Shown piece by piece: positions 1 through 9,734 of a stretch of DNA of 64,000 nucleotides. The notes below the pieces were generated by a model that saw only the letters and a list, made by a program, of their open reading frames with translations, searched no databases and was not told the origin of the DNA. Where the stretch lies: NCBI GenBank assembly GCA_964503085.1, contig CAZCYQ010000013.1, forward strand, positions 1 through 64,000, given 5' to 3'. Within the stretch, counting starts at the first letter, position 1. Every line of letters begins with the position of its first letter. This stretch comes from Bin80 sp964503085 (GTDB lineage: Bacteria; Bacteroidota; Rhodothermia; Rhodothermales; Bin80). The translations under genes were made by a program, and so were the position numbers.

Positions 1-351
1 AACCGTGGACAGGACGCCCTCAATTTGACGAGAATAGGTATTTTCGGGCAAACACCAATTAGGAGGTTTTTCCGGCGTTGTTGCTGATAGAGGTCGAGTC
101 CCCCGCAGAAGAAGAGGATTGGAGTACCGCAGATTTCGAGTTTTCTGTACCCTCGTCCCATGGTTTTCATCTCATGAATCTTTCTGTTGAATTGTCACTT
201 GTTAGTGCAGCTAAGCCGATGCCTCGATATCAAGCCCTAGGGTGCCAACCCGCGCTCTAACTGCTATGTCCTTGTGTGTGGCTTGTGCCGACAGGCGCGA
301 CGCGGCAAGTGCCAGAGTGAGCACTCCGATTAGAACAAATCGTTTTTTTAT
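1..351 (-). pseudogene. Decayed outer-membrane protein gene (N-terminal part)
   Basis: Reading the minus strand from about 351 gives a convincing secretion signal (KKRFVLIGVLTLALAASRLS, then AQA) followed by THKDIAVRARVGTLGLDIEA, which resembles the first strand of small outer-membrane beta-barrel proteins. The expected ATG is ATA, and a TAG stop follows at about codon 46. Further upstream in the window, stretches such as NSTERFMR, KLEICGTPIL and ENTYSRQIEGVLST appear in different frames and look like later barrel segments separated by frameshifts. I infer a pseudogene whose 3' part lies outside the window. The family assignment is by eye and weak, but the signal peptide plus broken frame is directly visible. 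Confidence 0.45.
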
Positions 352-561
352 TAATTGGGATCACGGGATTCACCGGGATTAGTCGTGAGAATGCGTTGAC
401 CTAAAGCTCTCGCCCCCTGGTTCGATTCAGCGATTGAACTCCTTCGTTCATTGTCCTCGGGGGCACGTCCTCGATGTTGCACTACAATGGTCGCCTACAC
501 TGCGTTGGCAACTGACACGACTCCATGTCGTATTGGGATGACACACAACTAAAATCCCGTC

Positions 562-1125
562 ATGCCTGCTTTCACATCGGCGAGAGAGAAACGCCTCTGG
601 TTTTGGACACTGACCGTCGTAGTGGCCATTTACTCCACCTTGGGACTGGGGCAAACCCTAGTCGACACGTTGGGGAGCGACTTCTTATCAGTCTGGCTTT
701 TTCTCCTCGGCTGCATTCTGGTGCTCGCAACCGTGATCACGCAGGGGCTCAAAGTACGGCCGAGCGGCATGGAGATCGCAATCGCTCTCGGCGTCGCCGC
801 CGCCTACCTTCTGATCGTCGTTCGGATGGCGGTGCCAACCGAGCGCTCCCACCTTGTCGAGTACGGAGTGGTGGCCGTCTTCGTCTACGAAGCGCTCTTG
901 GAACGGACCAGCCAGGGGCGGCGTGTGCCAGTACCGGGTCTGCTTGCAATTGCAATCGCATCGGTGATCGGCGTCATCGATGAGGGCATCCAGTGGTTTC
1001 TCCCCAACCGCGTTATGGACCCGGTAGACATGTTGTTCAATACGCTGGCAGCAGTGATGGCGGTCGTCTCAAGCGGGGCGCTCCGGTGGGCCCGGCAACG
1101 AGCCAACCACTTCTTGGGCCGCTAA
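562..1125 (+). CDS. VanZ-like family membrane protein
   Basis: A 187-residue integral membrane protein with about five hydrophobic segments. The C-terminal half carries the VanZ-like signature: HLVEYGVVAVFVYEAL around residues 95-110, then GVIDEGIQWFLPNRVMD around 137-153, followed by DMLFNTLAAVMAV. In the family this acidic E(x)nQ/DxxDxxxN pattern is conserved. VanZ itself is linked to low-level teicoplanin resistance, but most homologues have no known role, so no function is inferred. It stands alone between a decayed gene and the oxoglutarate dehydrogenase gene, with no operon partner. Confidence 0.75.
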   Translation: MPAFTSAREKRLWFWTLTVVVAIYSTLGLGQTLVDTLGSDFLSVWLFLLGCILVLATVITQGLKVRPSGMEIAIALGVAAAYLLIVVRMAVPTERSHLVEYGVVAVFVYEALLERTSQGRRVPVPGLLAIAIASVIGVIDEGIQWFLPNRVMDPVDMLFNTLAAVMAVVSSGALRWARQRANHFLGR

Positions 1126-1466
1126 CCGTTCACCCCACTATCCCGTGGCACGACCGAACAGACGAAGTGTCGGCTCTGACACAACAGCTGGACGAAGCAC
1201 GTTGCGAACCCACGCCGTCGCCCCGTAAACCGGGATGTTATACGAGTTATTATCTACAACCACGAACAGAGTGTCGAACACATTTGCGACATTCGGAAGC
1301 AATAACTACCATCCTGCAACGCATTCAACCATTTGAGCGTTTGATCATATAGTTTCGTGTTGGCCTTAGCCGGTGTAATGTATTTCGGTTCAATGTATCC
1401 GCACTCCCCCCTTTGCCTTGCGAAATATTGTACCTTCTCTTATACCCACTAATCTAGATAGGAACC
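1126..1466. other. Intergenic stretch, no gene seen
   Basis: About 340 bases between the VanZ-like gene and the oxoglutarate dehydrogenase gene. No coding region, tRNA or clear hairpin is visible. The AT-rich part near 1405-1455 is the natural place for the promoter of the downstream gene, but I cannot point to a confident promoter motif. Confidence 0.5.
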
Positions 1467-4400
1467 GTGAGTTTGCTTGGATTCAATACTGGTTACGTCG
1501 AGGCCCTCTACAAGCGCTTCCTGGACGATCCCTCTAGCGTCAGCGAAAGCTGGCGAGATTTCTTTGCCGATTATGACCCCGGGGAAAGTATCCCTGCTAC
1601 GGTTGAACCCAAACCGGATCAACAAAGAGTCATAGCCAAAGAGCCACCGCGCCCATCAGGCGATGGTCTGCCGGCTGATTCTGCTGTCGCGCCTATTCGT
1701 GGACCGAGTGCTGCTATCGTGGACAACATGGAGGCCAGTCTGGAGATTCCTACTGCAACCTCTGTTCGAACCCTGTCTGTAAAATTGCTCACTGAGAATC
1801 GAACTCTGCTCAACCAATATCAGCGCGGAATCGGTGGGCAGAAAGTGTCCTTCACTCATCTTATTGCTTTCGCGATCGTACAGGCACTGAAGGCCTTCCC
1901 GACTATGTTCAGCACGTTCATCCGGGATGGAAATAAACCACAGCATGTACGTCCGTCGCATGTGAATTTCGGTTTGGCCATAGATACCGAGCGCAGAGGA
2001 CGCCGGTCGCTGCTTGTGCCCAACATCAAGGGCGCGGAGCAAATGAATTTTGCGCAGTTCCTGGCATCTTACAATGAAATCATCCTGCGTGCCCGCTCCA
2101 ACAAGCTTACACTGGAGGATTTTCAGAATACGAATGTGACACTCACCAATCCGGGAATGATTGGAACGAGTCTGAGCGTGCCACGCCTTATGCCACGTCA
2201 GGGAGTGATCGTGGGGATCGGCGCAATCGGCTATCCAGCGGAATATCAGGCAATAAGTGCCTCTGCTGCAAGCAAGGTCGGATTATCTCCCGTAATGACT
2301 GTTACCAGTACTTACGATCACCGTGTCATTCAAGGCGCAGAAAGTGGCGCGTTCTTGGCCCATGTCGTGAAACTTCTACAGGGAGAGGATGAATTTTACT
2401 CACGCGTCTTTGAAGATCTGCATGTACCCCACCCGCCCTATGTATTAAGTCCTGACTCTACACCGCGCCTGGGTAACTGGCACAAGACAGGTACAGAGCT
2501 TGATGCTATTCAAAAACAAGCCCAGGTTATGATCCTGATCCGGTTGTTTCGCGTCTTGGGTCACCTGCAGGCAGACATAAATCCATTACAACCCAATTGG
2601 AAGTATCACCCCGAACTGGATCCCGCCAAATACGGACTCACTGTCTGGGACTTGGATAGGGAGTTCGTTACGGGGGGGCTGGGCGGTAAAGATGTACTCC
2701 CCTTACGGGATATCCTGAATATCCTCCGGGAAACCTATACGCGCCGGATAGGCGTTTCGTATATGCATATTTCCAGTCCACTGGAAAAACATTGGTTGCA
2801 GGAAAAAATTGAGCCACTGCGTAATGCTGAAGAGCTTACACTGGATGACAAGCGACGCATTCTTCACAAGTTGAATGAGGCGGAGTCGTTTGAGCGATTT
2901 CTGCATACACGCTTCATTGGCCATAAGCGTTTTTCCTTGGAGGGAGGCGAGAGTATCGTACCGATGCTGGATGTGATTTTGAGCGATTCCGCCGAACAAG
3001 GGGTGCATGAGATCGTGATTGGCATGGCGCACCGAGGGCGGCTAAATATTCTGGCCAATATCATAGGAAAATCCTATGAGGTGATCTTCTCGGAGTTTGA
3101 AGGAAATATTAATCCCGACACGATTTATGGGTCTGGGGATGTTAAATATCATTTGGGCAGCAAGGGGATCTATGAGACCCCAGATGGTGCCAAGATCGTG
3201 CTCACGCTGGCATCTAACCCAAGCCATCTGGAGTCCGTGAGCCCGATTGTGGAGGGAATGGTCAGAGCCAAACAGGACTGCCTGCGAGATATGGATAACC
3301 CACAGGCCCCCGGCGACCGGGTCATTGATGCAGTGATTCCTGTATTAATTCATGGCGATGCAGCCTTTGCCGGCCAGGGGGTTGTCGCTGAAACCCTTAA
3401 TTGCAGCCAACTTCGGGGGTACCATACCGGTGGAACGATCCATCTCGTGATTAACAACCAGATCGGCTTTACTACTGGACCAAGCGAGGCTCGAAGCTCA
3501 ACGTATGCGACCGATGTGGCACGGCTCATTGAAGCGCCCATCTTCCACGTCAACGGAGATGACCCTGAAGCGTGCGTACGTGTTGCCCGCTTGGCTCTTG
3601 ATTATCGCCAGGTGTTCAACAAAGATGTCGTGATTGATATGCTTTGTTACCGGCAACACGGCCACAACGAAGGGGATGAGCCGACCTACACAAACCCTGT
3701 TCTATATCAGCAAATCAAGAAAAAACGATCTCCCCGTAAGTTGTATACAGAATCACTCCTTAATCGGGGGGACATGACACCCGACGAAGCGGAGAAAATG
3801 CTGGACGGCTTCAGGGAGTTGCTGCAAGAGGCCTTCGAGCGCACTTCAGATCTAAAGGAAAAGGACGCCGCGCAAATACTCGAGCATTTTCACAACCGCA
3901 GCTACGACACGATACCATGGGTAGATACACGTGTTTCCGAAGAGCAATTGGAAGCCGTGCTGAGCACACTGCTTAGAACTCCCGAAGGTTTTAATGCCCA
4001 TCCTAAATTGATGCGGCAGTTCGAGCGTAGAGACCAAAAACTGCGGAAATCAGGAGCCATAGACTGGGCATTCGCCGAAGCATTGGCATTTGGCACACTG
4101 CTCCAGGAGGGAACTACGGTTCGCCTGAGTGGGCAGGACTCCCGACGGGCGACCTTCTCGCAACGCCACGCGGTTATATACGATCAGGATACGAATGAAG
4201 AATATATCCCGCTCAACAACATCACAGAGCGTCAGGCAAAGCTGCATATCTACGACAGTCTGCTTTCCGAATATGCAGTAGCCGCATTTGAGTATGGCTA
4301 CTCAGTCGAAAACAGGAATGCATTGGTGATCTGGGAAGCCCAGTTTGGAGATTTTTCTAATGGTGCGCAGATCGTTTTTGACCAATTCCTATCGGCCGCC

Positions 4401-5102
4401 GAAGAAAAGTGGGGACAGGAAAGCGGTTTGGTTACCTTGCTTCCACATGGGTACGAGGGACAGGGCCCCGAACATTCTTCTGCGCGTCTGGAGCGCTATC
4501 TCCAACTTTGCGCCGAAGGAAATATGGTCGTGTGCAACCTGAGCACACCGGGTAACTACTTTCACGCACTCAGGCAGCAGGTCTTACGGGATGTCAAGAA
4601 GCCTTTAATCCTAATGACCCCCAAGAGCCTCTTGCGGCATCCAAGGGCAATTTCCTCGCCAACGGACTTGACTAATGGCGGATTTATGCCAGTTATCGGC
4701 ACAAAGAAGAATGCTGAGACGATTGAACGTCTCGTGATGTGCAGTGGAAAAATTTACTACGACCTTTTGGCTGAGCTTGATAAACACGAAGATCAAAGCG
4801 AAACCATCGCTTTGATTCGACTCGAGCAATACTATCCCTGGCCACGAGAAGCACTGCACACCGAGCTGTCGAAATACCGCCCCGACGTGGAGATTTGCTG
4901 GGCACAGGAAGAGCCGGCGAATATGGGAGCCTGGACCTACGTTCGCCCACTCTTGACGAGCACCCTCCGTTCTGTGCATCCTGGACATGAATTCAGAATT
5001 CAGTATGCCGGACGTCATCCGAGCGCCAGTCCGGCAACTGGCAGCTCTATGGTGCACAAGCTTGAACAGGAAGAAGTTATCGCGAGTGCACTGCTGGTCT
5101 AA
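1467..5102 (+). CDS. kgd: Multifunctional 2-oxoglutarate dehydrogenase: fused E2 acyltransferase and E1 decarboxylase
   Basis: A 1211-residue TCA-cycle enzyme that decarboxylates 2-oxoglutarate with thiamine diphosphate and passes the succinyl group on. Domain order: an E1-type N-terminal segment (about 1-40, LGFNTGYVEALYKRFL), a Pro-rich linker, an E2 succinyltransferase catalytic domain (about 90-310, with YDHRVIQGAESG near 283 holding the catalytic His), then the E1 domain (about 340-1211). E1 landmarks are MAHRGRLNIL near 520, GDAAFAGQGVVAETL near 629, NNQIGFTTG near 662 and YRQHGHNEGDEPTYT. There is no lipoyl domain, as in mycobacterial Kgd/SucA, so a separate lipoyl carrier is expected elsewhere. 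GTG is chosen as start; it is preceded by AGGAA. The gene appears monocistronic. Confidence 0.93.
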   Translation: MSLLGFNTGYVEALYKRFLDDPSSVSESWRDFFADYDPGESIPATVEPKPDQQRVIAKEPPRPSGDGLPADSAVAPIRGPSAAIVDNMEASLEIPTATSVRTLSVKLLTENRTLLNQYQRGIGGQKVSFTHLIAFAIVQALKAFPTMFSTFIRDGNKPQHVRPSHVNFGLAIDTERRGRRSLLVPNIKGAEQMNFAQFLASYNEIILRARSNKLTLEDFQNTNVTLTNPGMIGTSLSVPRLMPRQGVIVGIGAIGYPAEYQAISASAASKVGLSPVMTVTSTYDHRVIQGAESGAFLAHVVKLLQGEDEFYSRVFEDLHVPHPPYVLSPDSTPRLGNWHKTGTELDAIQKQAQVMILIRLFRVLGHLQADINPLQPNWKYHPELDPAKYGLTVWDLDREFVTGGLGGKDVLPLRDILNILRETYTRRIGVSYMHISSPLEKHWLQEKIEPLRNAEELTLDDKRRILHKLNEAESFERFLHTRFIGHKRFSLEGGESIVPMLDVILSDSAEQGVHEIVIGMAHRGRLNILANIIGKSYEVIFSEFEGNINPDTIYGSGDVKYHLGSKGIYETPDGAKIVLTLASNPSHLESVSPIVEGMVRAKQDCLRDMDNPQAPGDRVIDAVIPVLIHGDAAFAGQGVVAETLNCSQLRGYHTGGTIHLVINNQIGFTTGPSEARSSTYATDVARLIEAPIFHVNGDDPEACVRVARLALDYRQVFNKDVVIDMLCYRQHGHNEGDEPTYTNPVLYQQIKKKRSPRKLYTESLLNRGDMTPDEAEKMLDGFRELLQEAFERTSDLKEKDAAQILEHFHNRSYDTIPWVDTRVSEEQLEAVLSTLLRTPEGFNAHPKLMRQFERRDQKLRKSGAIDWAFAEALAFGTLLQEGTTVRLSGQDSRRATFSQRHAVIYDQDTNEEYIPLNNITERQAKLHIYDSLLSEYAVAAFEYGYSVENRNALVIWEAQFGDFSNGAQIVFDQFLSAAEEKWGQESGLVTLLPHGYEGQGPEHSSARLERYLQLCAEGNMVVCNLSTPGNYFHALRQQVLRDVKKPLILMTPKSLLRHPRAISSPTDLTNGGFMPVIGTKKNAETIERLVMCSGKIYYDLLAELDKHEDQSETIALIRLEQYYPWPREALHTELSKYRPDVEICWAQEEPANMGAWTYVRPLLTSTLRSVHPGHEFRIQYAGRHPSASPATGSSMVHKLEQEEVIASALLV

Positions 5103-5522
5103 CTTGGGGATTCTGTATCTGGCTACACGATACTCATTCCGCAGGTTACAGCGATCAGCAACCCACATATCGGGCAGTTGCCACGCCAAGTAGCTTGGAG
5201 ATATTTTTGGTTCAAGCCTTGGCCGTACCGTATGTAAGTCTCTCACCTAACACAACTCGTACCACACAGGCGCCTTGAGTTGTGTAAGGGAATTCCCCTG
5301 CACAAACAATCCAGGATCCCGCCGAACGCACTCTCTGCCTAGTTCCGGGCCCGACACCTCCGCCACAAATGTCGCCGTGAAAAAGCGGCCTAATAAACGG
5401 GCTGTCGGTCAAGTCCAACTGAAAAGTCATCCTCTGTAAATGCGAAACACACAAAGTTGTATGATATGTGATATATTTCATGTATAATCTTGAAGATGAA
5501 CGAACCGAAGGGGCAATAATCT
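5103..5522. other. Intergenic stretch upstream of the alginate-lyase operon
   Basis: About 420 bases without a supportable gene. It holds a short palindrome GGGAATTCCC near 5290. An AT-rich block at about 5455-5510, just upstream of the PL17 gene, contains TGTATGAT at 5458-5465, which matches a half-site of the perfect palindrome at 19045-19068. The latter block is the likely promoter/operator region of the rightward alginate operon. Confidence 0.45.
5458..5468. promoter_or_regulatory. Half-site of the putative alginate-regulator operator
   Basis: TGTATGATATG lies about 55 bases upstream of the PL17 gene start. TGTATGAT is identical to the right arm of the perfect palindrome that precedes the leftward lyase operon, but here no matching second arm is present. 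The similarity is visible; its use as a binding site is inference. Confidence 0.3.
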
Positions 5523-7724
5523 ATGTTATGTCGTCTGCTGCTTGTTTTTCTCGTATCCACTGTGCCATTTACGGCTTGGGGTCAACACGCGGGGATCTTT
5601 ATCTCACAGGAAGATGCCCTCGCGATAAGGGAAGCCCAAGGCCGTTATGCCCTACTTGATGAAGCGATCGCCCTGGCAAAAGAGACCATGGAGGTGGCCT
5701 TCGCACATCCTATGGAAGTACCCAATCCTGGAGAAGCCGGCGGATACGAGCACGAACGGCATAAACAGAACTATCGTGAAATGCGCTACGCTGGACTGCT
5801 CTACAGCATCACCGGAGAAGACAAGTACGCAGCTTTTGTACGCGATATGCTGGATATGTACGCGATCCTGTATCCAACCCTCGGTCCACACCCACTGGCC
5901 CATCATCAGAAGCCAGGCAAAATATTTCATCAAACGCTGAATGAGGAAGTTTGGCTCGTGCATACGAGTATTGCCTATGACTGTGTATATGATTGGCTCT
6001 CGGAAGAGGAACGGACCCGGTTCGAAACCAATATCTTTCGGCCCATGGCCGACTGGTTTCTTGTCCGTAACAAAGCAGAATTCGACCGAATTCATAACCA
6101 CGGCACCTGGGCCGTGGCTGCAGTTGGAATGATCGCCTATGTGATGGGGGACCTGGCACTGGTAGAAAAGTCCCTGCACGGCTCTGATCTGGATGGCAAA
6201 GGTGGCTTTCTGGCACAACTTGACCTGCTGTTCTCTCCAGACGGGTATTACATGGAGGGACCGTACTATATCCGGTATGCCTTGATGCCCTTCTTCTACT
6301 TTGCTGAAGCTGTGGAGCGGATGCAACCCGAAGTGGGGATCTATGAATACCGCGACCAGATCTTGCGGAAAGCCTATTATGCGGCTGTTCAAACTTCATT
6401 CCCCAACGGTGTCTTTCCACCGATCAACGACGCATCGCTAACAATGGATGTGGCAGCACCTGAGGTCATTTTGGCCAATGCGCTGACCTACGATCGCTAT
6501 GGAGCGGATGAAGATTTTCTGGGCATCGCCAAAATTCAGGAGCGTGTCTCCTTAAGTGGAGCTGGATTAAAGCTTGCCCGTGATTTTGATAGTAGTGAAT
6601 CAGATCCACAAATTTCCTGGCCCTCGGTGGAATTCAGCGATGGAAGCGACGGTAGCCTCGGTGGTCTGGGAATTCTCCGAATGGGAGAGGGGGCGGAACA
6701 GTCTATGCTCCTGATGAAGTATGGCGTACACGGAGGAGGTCATGGACATTTTGATAAGCTCCACTTCATCTTCTTTGATCAGGGACGACAGGTCATTCGC
6801 GATTACGGGTTTGGTAGATGGGTCAATGTGGAACCCAAATTCGGCGGACGGTATTTGCCAGAGAACGAATCCTATGCAATGCAGACCATTGCACACAATA
6901 CCGTAGTCGTTGACGGAATAACACAAAACACGGGGGACGAAGACACTGCAGAGTCAATGTCTGCAAAACGACATTTTTTTGAAGCGGAGGAAGCACACGC
7001 TATTGCCATGAGCGCACATGCTGACACATATTACGATGACGTAGATATGCAGCGCACTATGCTGCTCGTTAAAGATGAATCACTTCCGTATCCGGTCGTA
7101 GTAGACTTGTATCGCCTAACCAGCAATACAATCCGCCAATATGACTACCCACTGCATTATTCTGGCCAGAACATTACCTCAAACCTGCAATTCGAGACAA
7201 ATACAAACGTGATGCAGCCCCTGGGGAGTGATGATGGATACCAGCACATCTGGCAGACAGCGCAGGCCCGTACAGATTCATCCATCCAGTTTACCTGGCT
7301 GGACGGCCATCGGTACTATTCGCTGATTTCTTCTGCCTGGCCGGAAAGTGAAGTACATCTCGGACGCACTGGCGCAAACGATCCCGATTTCAATCTGCAA
7401 TCCCATCCCCTTCTCGTCCTGCGTCGTCAGGCCGAAGACATGCTTTTTGCATCCGTCATAGAACCCCATGGCTACTTCAATGAAGCCCGGGAAAGATCTA
7501 CACAGGCCAGACCCCGAATCACAGGCGTAAAAGTTTTGGGCCATTCGGATGTAGCAAGCGTAATTGAGATCACTGGGCAGGAGGGCCTTCACTGGCGCGT
7601 TATAGTATCGAACCAGTCTGAGGGAGTGACCGGAGGACAGGAGGTTACTTTCGGTGGTGAATCTTTCCAGTGGACTGGAAATTATCAGGTTGAATTTCTG
7701 GGTAACCCGGAAATAGAAAATTGA
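5523..7724 (+). CDS. PL17-type oligoalginate lyase (heparinase II/III-like)
   Basis: A 733-residue secreted protein with a clear signal peptide (cleavage after about residue 20, FTAWG). It has an (alpha/alpha) toroid followed by a heparinase II/III beta-sandwich, the architecture and length of PL17 exo-oligoalginate lyases, which release monomeric unsaturated uronate from alginate oligomers by beta-elimination. Visible landmarks are HNHGTW near 190 (the Asn-His pair of the family), GYYMEGPYYIRY near 240 (catalytic Tyr region) and HGGGHGHFDKLHF near 402, followed by RDYGFGRW. No T9SS sorting domain is present, so it probably works in the periplasm on imported oligomers. It is first in a same-strand run with an SDR, a TRAP transporter and a GntR regulator. 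The substrate is inferred from these neighbours and the motifs. Confidence 0.85.
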   Translation: MLCRLLLVFLVSTVPFTAWGQHAGIFISQEDALAIREAQGRYALLDEAIALAKETMEVAFAHPMEVPNPGEAGGYEHERHKQNYREMRYAGLLYSITGEDKYAAFVRDMLDMYAILYPTLGPHPLAHHQKPGKIFHQTLNEEVWLVHTSIAYDCVYDWLSEEERTRFETNIFRPMADWFLVRNKAEFDRIHNHGTWAVAAVGMIAYVMGDLALVEKSLHGSDLDGKGGFLAQLDLLFSPDGYYMEGPYYIRYALMPFFYFAEAVERMQPEVGIYEYRDQILRKAYYAAVQTSFPNGVFPPINDASLTMDVAAPEVILANALTYDRYGADEDFLGIAKIQERVSLSGAGLKLARDFDSSESDPQISWPSVEFSDGSDGSLGGLGILRMGEGAEQSMLLMKYGVHGGGHGHFDKLHFIFFDQGRQVIRDYGFGRWVNVEPKFGGRYLPENESYAMQTIAHNTVVVDGITQNTGDEDTAESMSAKRHFFEAEEAHAIAMSAHADTYYDDVDMQRTMLLVKDESLPYPVVVDLYRLTSNTIRQYDYPLHYSGQNITSNLQFETNTNVMQPLGSDDGYQHIWQTAQARTDSSIQFTWLDGHRYYSLISSAWPESEVHLGRTGANDPDFNLQSHPLLVLRRQAEDMLFASVIEPHGYFNEARERSTQARPRITGVKVLGHSDVASVIEITGQEGLHWRVIVSNQSEGVTGGQEVTFGGESFQWTGNYQVEFLGNPEIEN

Positions 7725-7787
7725 CTCGCGGGCAATAAAATGCCTAATCACCCCCAATCACTTAAAGTACTAACACAAAACGACAGC

Positions 7788-8546
7788 ATGAATACAGATC
7801 TGAGCGGCAAGGTGGCACTGGTAACCGGAGGAGGAAGGGATATCGGAAGATGGATTGCCTACGGCCTGGCAAAAGCTGGCGCCTCTGTTATCGTTAATTA
7901 TCACTCGAGCAAGAATGCCGCTGAGGAGACCGTATCAAAAGTCGCCAGTTTCGGCGGCCGGGCTATTGCAATAAAAGCCGACATCACCAAAGCAGCAGAC
8001 GTAGATCGTCTACTCTCTGAGGGCACCGAAGCCTTTGGTGGGTCCCTCGATATACTGGTCAATAACGCCGGCGGTCTACTGGCCCGCAAGAAGCTTGACG
8101 AAATGGACGAAGCATTCTGGGATGCCGTTATGGCAGTCAATCTCAAATCTGTCTTCCTGGTTTCTCAGGCTGCTTTGCGGTACATGAAGCCTGGTGGCAC
8201 AATTGTGAACCTGGCATCACTCGCAGCCCGTGACGGGGGCGGAGGCGGATCAATTGCCTATGCAACTGCAAAAGGTGGAGTCCTGACCATGACCCGTGGT
8301 ATGGCAAAAGAACTGTCTGAACGCGACATCCGCGTGAATTGTGTCTCACCAGGCCTGATCAATACAACATTTCACGACACGTTTACACCCGATAACGTTC
8401 GGAAAATGATTGCTGGAAAGACGACCGTAGGCCGTGAAGGTGAATCTGAAGATGTTGCCAATATCGTCGTATTTCTTGCATCTGACGCCTCTGCATATGT
8501 GAATGGCGAATCTGTGGAAGTGAATGGCGGCCTTTACTTCGTCTGA
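7788..8546 (+). CDS. Short-chain dehydrogenase/reductase, probable uronate (DEH) reductase
   Basis: A 252-residue classical SDR. The Rossmann cofactor motif is VTGGGRDIG (about 10-18), NNAGG lies near 91-95, a Ser in VNLASLAARDG near 141, and YATAK near 158-162 supplies the catalytic Tyr and Lys. ATG at 7788 is chosen because it starts the fold directly (MNTDLSGKVALVTGG); an in-frame ATG at 7740 would add 16 residues without homology. Sequence alone says 3-oxoacyl-ACP reductase-like. In alginate clusters this family reduces 4-deoxy-L-erythro-5-hexoseulose uronate to 2-keto-3-deoxygluconate, and its place between a PL17 lyase and a uronate-type TRAP transporter supports that role. No KDG kinase or aldolase was seen in the window. 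Confidence 0.8.
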   Translation: MNTDLSGKVALVTGGGRDIGRWIAYGLAKAGASVIVNYHSSKNAAEETVSKVASFGGRAIAIKADITKAADVDRLLSEGTEAFGGSLDILVNNAGGLLARKKLDEMDEAFWDAVMAVNLKSVFLVSQAALRYMKPGGTIVNLASLAARDGGGGGSIAYATAKGGVLTMTRGMAKELSERDIRVNCVSPGLINTTFHDTFTPDNVRKMIAGKTTVGREGESEDVANIVVFLASDASAYVNGESVEVNGGLYFV

Positions 8547-8732
8547 TCTGATCACGAGGATCAACCGGCAAATGGATAATCCTGACGTGTTTGATGTGCA
8601 AAAATGGCTACCAGATCAATTGATCTGGTGGGCTTGCGTATGGCCGGTGCCCTCCGCTGCTCAAACCCGACCAATTATTTCTATTCTGGACAAACGCATT
8701 ATCCAGATACAAGGACTTATCGTGCCATCTTC

Positions 8733-9734
8733 ATGAATTCAGCCAATAAGCTTGTGTTGCTCGCATTACTGGCTTTACCGCTGCTCCTGAGCAGCGCGGG
8801 CTGTAACTCCGCACAGGATAGCATTGAACTTCGTTTAGCGCATGTGCTGGATTCTACGCATCCTGTACACCGTGGGATGGCTTTCATGGGGGAGCGTTTA
8901 GAGGAACTATCGGGAGGCACTATACAGGTAAAAGTATATCCCAGTGGACAGTTGGGTAACGAACGGGAATCTGTGGAGCTGCTCCAACTTGGCACGCTTG
9001 ACATGGCAAAAACTGCTTCCAGTGTGATTGAGAATTTTGTCCCCGCCATGGGAGTTTACAGCCTACCCTACCTCTTTGAAGATCAGGACCACCTCTGGAA
9101 GGCACTTCAAGGCGATGTAGGAAAGGAAATATTGCTTCAAGGATTACCCTACCGAATACGGGGATTATGTTATTACGATGCCGGATTCCGAAGCTTTTAT
9201 ATACACGATAAAAGGATTGAAACTCCAGATGATCTCCAGGGCCTGAAAATTCGTGTGATGCGGAGCAATCTCTCTATTCAGACAATCAATCTACTTGGTG
9301 CAAATGCTACGCCAATGGCTTATGGAGAGCTCTATACCGCGCTGCAGCAGGGGGTCGTGGATGGTGCAGAAAATAATCCGCCAAACTTCTACGGATCCAA
9401 ACATTTTGAGCAGGCGCGATACTATACCCTAGATGAACACGCCGCTCCTCCGGATGTCCTTTTGATTGGCACACATACATGGAATAAGCTGTCTACCCAG
9501 CAAAAAGCGTGGCTTACCCAAGCGGTAGAGGAATCGGTAGTGTTCCAGCGAAGATTGTGGAACGAGGCCAGCCAGGAAGCCCTTAGAGCCGTCGAGGAAG
9601 ACGGAGTGACCGTCGTTCGCCCAGATAAAAGGCCGTTCCAGGAAGCCGTTCTGCCACTTTATGAATCTCTTAAAGGTACCGAACTGGAACCGTGGGCCAA
9701 CCGGATCCGGGATCTTGATATCCAAGCACCATGA
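8733..9734 (+). CDS. dctP: TRAP transporter solute-binding lipoprotein (DctP family)
   Basis: A 333-residue periplasmic binding protein of the TRAP system. The start at 8733 gives a lipoprotein signal (LLLSSAGC, lipidated Cys near residue 23), so it is probably membrane-tethered instead of free. DctP landmarks are LRLAHVLDSTHP at the mature N-terminus, GFRSF, GLKIRVMRSN with the Arg that in characterised DctP proteins binds the carboxylate, and GVVDGAENNPPNFY. It is followed by DctQ with a 4-bp stop/start overlap. A uronate ligand, such as unsaturated mannuronate/guluronate or its keto form, is inferred from the operon. Confidence 0.88.
   Translation: MNSANKLVLLALLALPLLLSSAGCNSAQDSIELRLAHVLDSTHPVHRGMAFMGERLEELSGGTIQVKVYPSGQLGNERESVELLQLGTLDMAKTASSVIENFVPAMGVYSLPYLFEDQDHLWKALQGDVGKEILLQGLPYRIRGLCYYDAGFRSFYIHDKRIETPDDLQGLKIRVMRSNLSIQTINLLGANATPMAYGELYTALQQGVVDGAENNPPNFYGSKHFEQARYYTLDEHAAPPDVLLIGTHTWNKLSTQQKAWLTQAVEESVVFQRRLWNEASQEALRAVEEDGVTVVRPDKRPFQEAVLPLYESLKGTELEPWANRIRDLDIQAP

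Noticed and set aside
421..470. tRNA-like GGTTCGATTC sequence
   Set aside because: No acceptor or anticodon stem can be built around it.
4611..5246. Antisense open frame of 211 codons
   Set aside because: Overlaps the E1 C-terminus of the oxoglutarate dehydrogenase; no family features.
5652..6392. Antisense open frame of 246 codons
   Set aside because: Lies wholly inside the well-supported PL17 lyase gene and shows no recognisable sequence.
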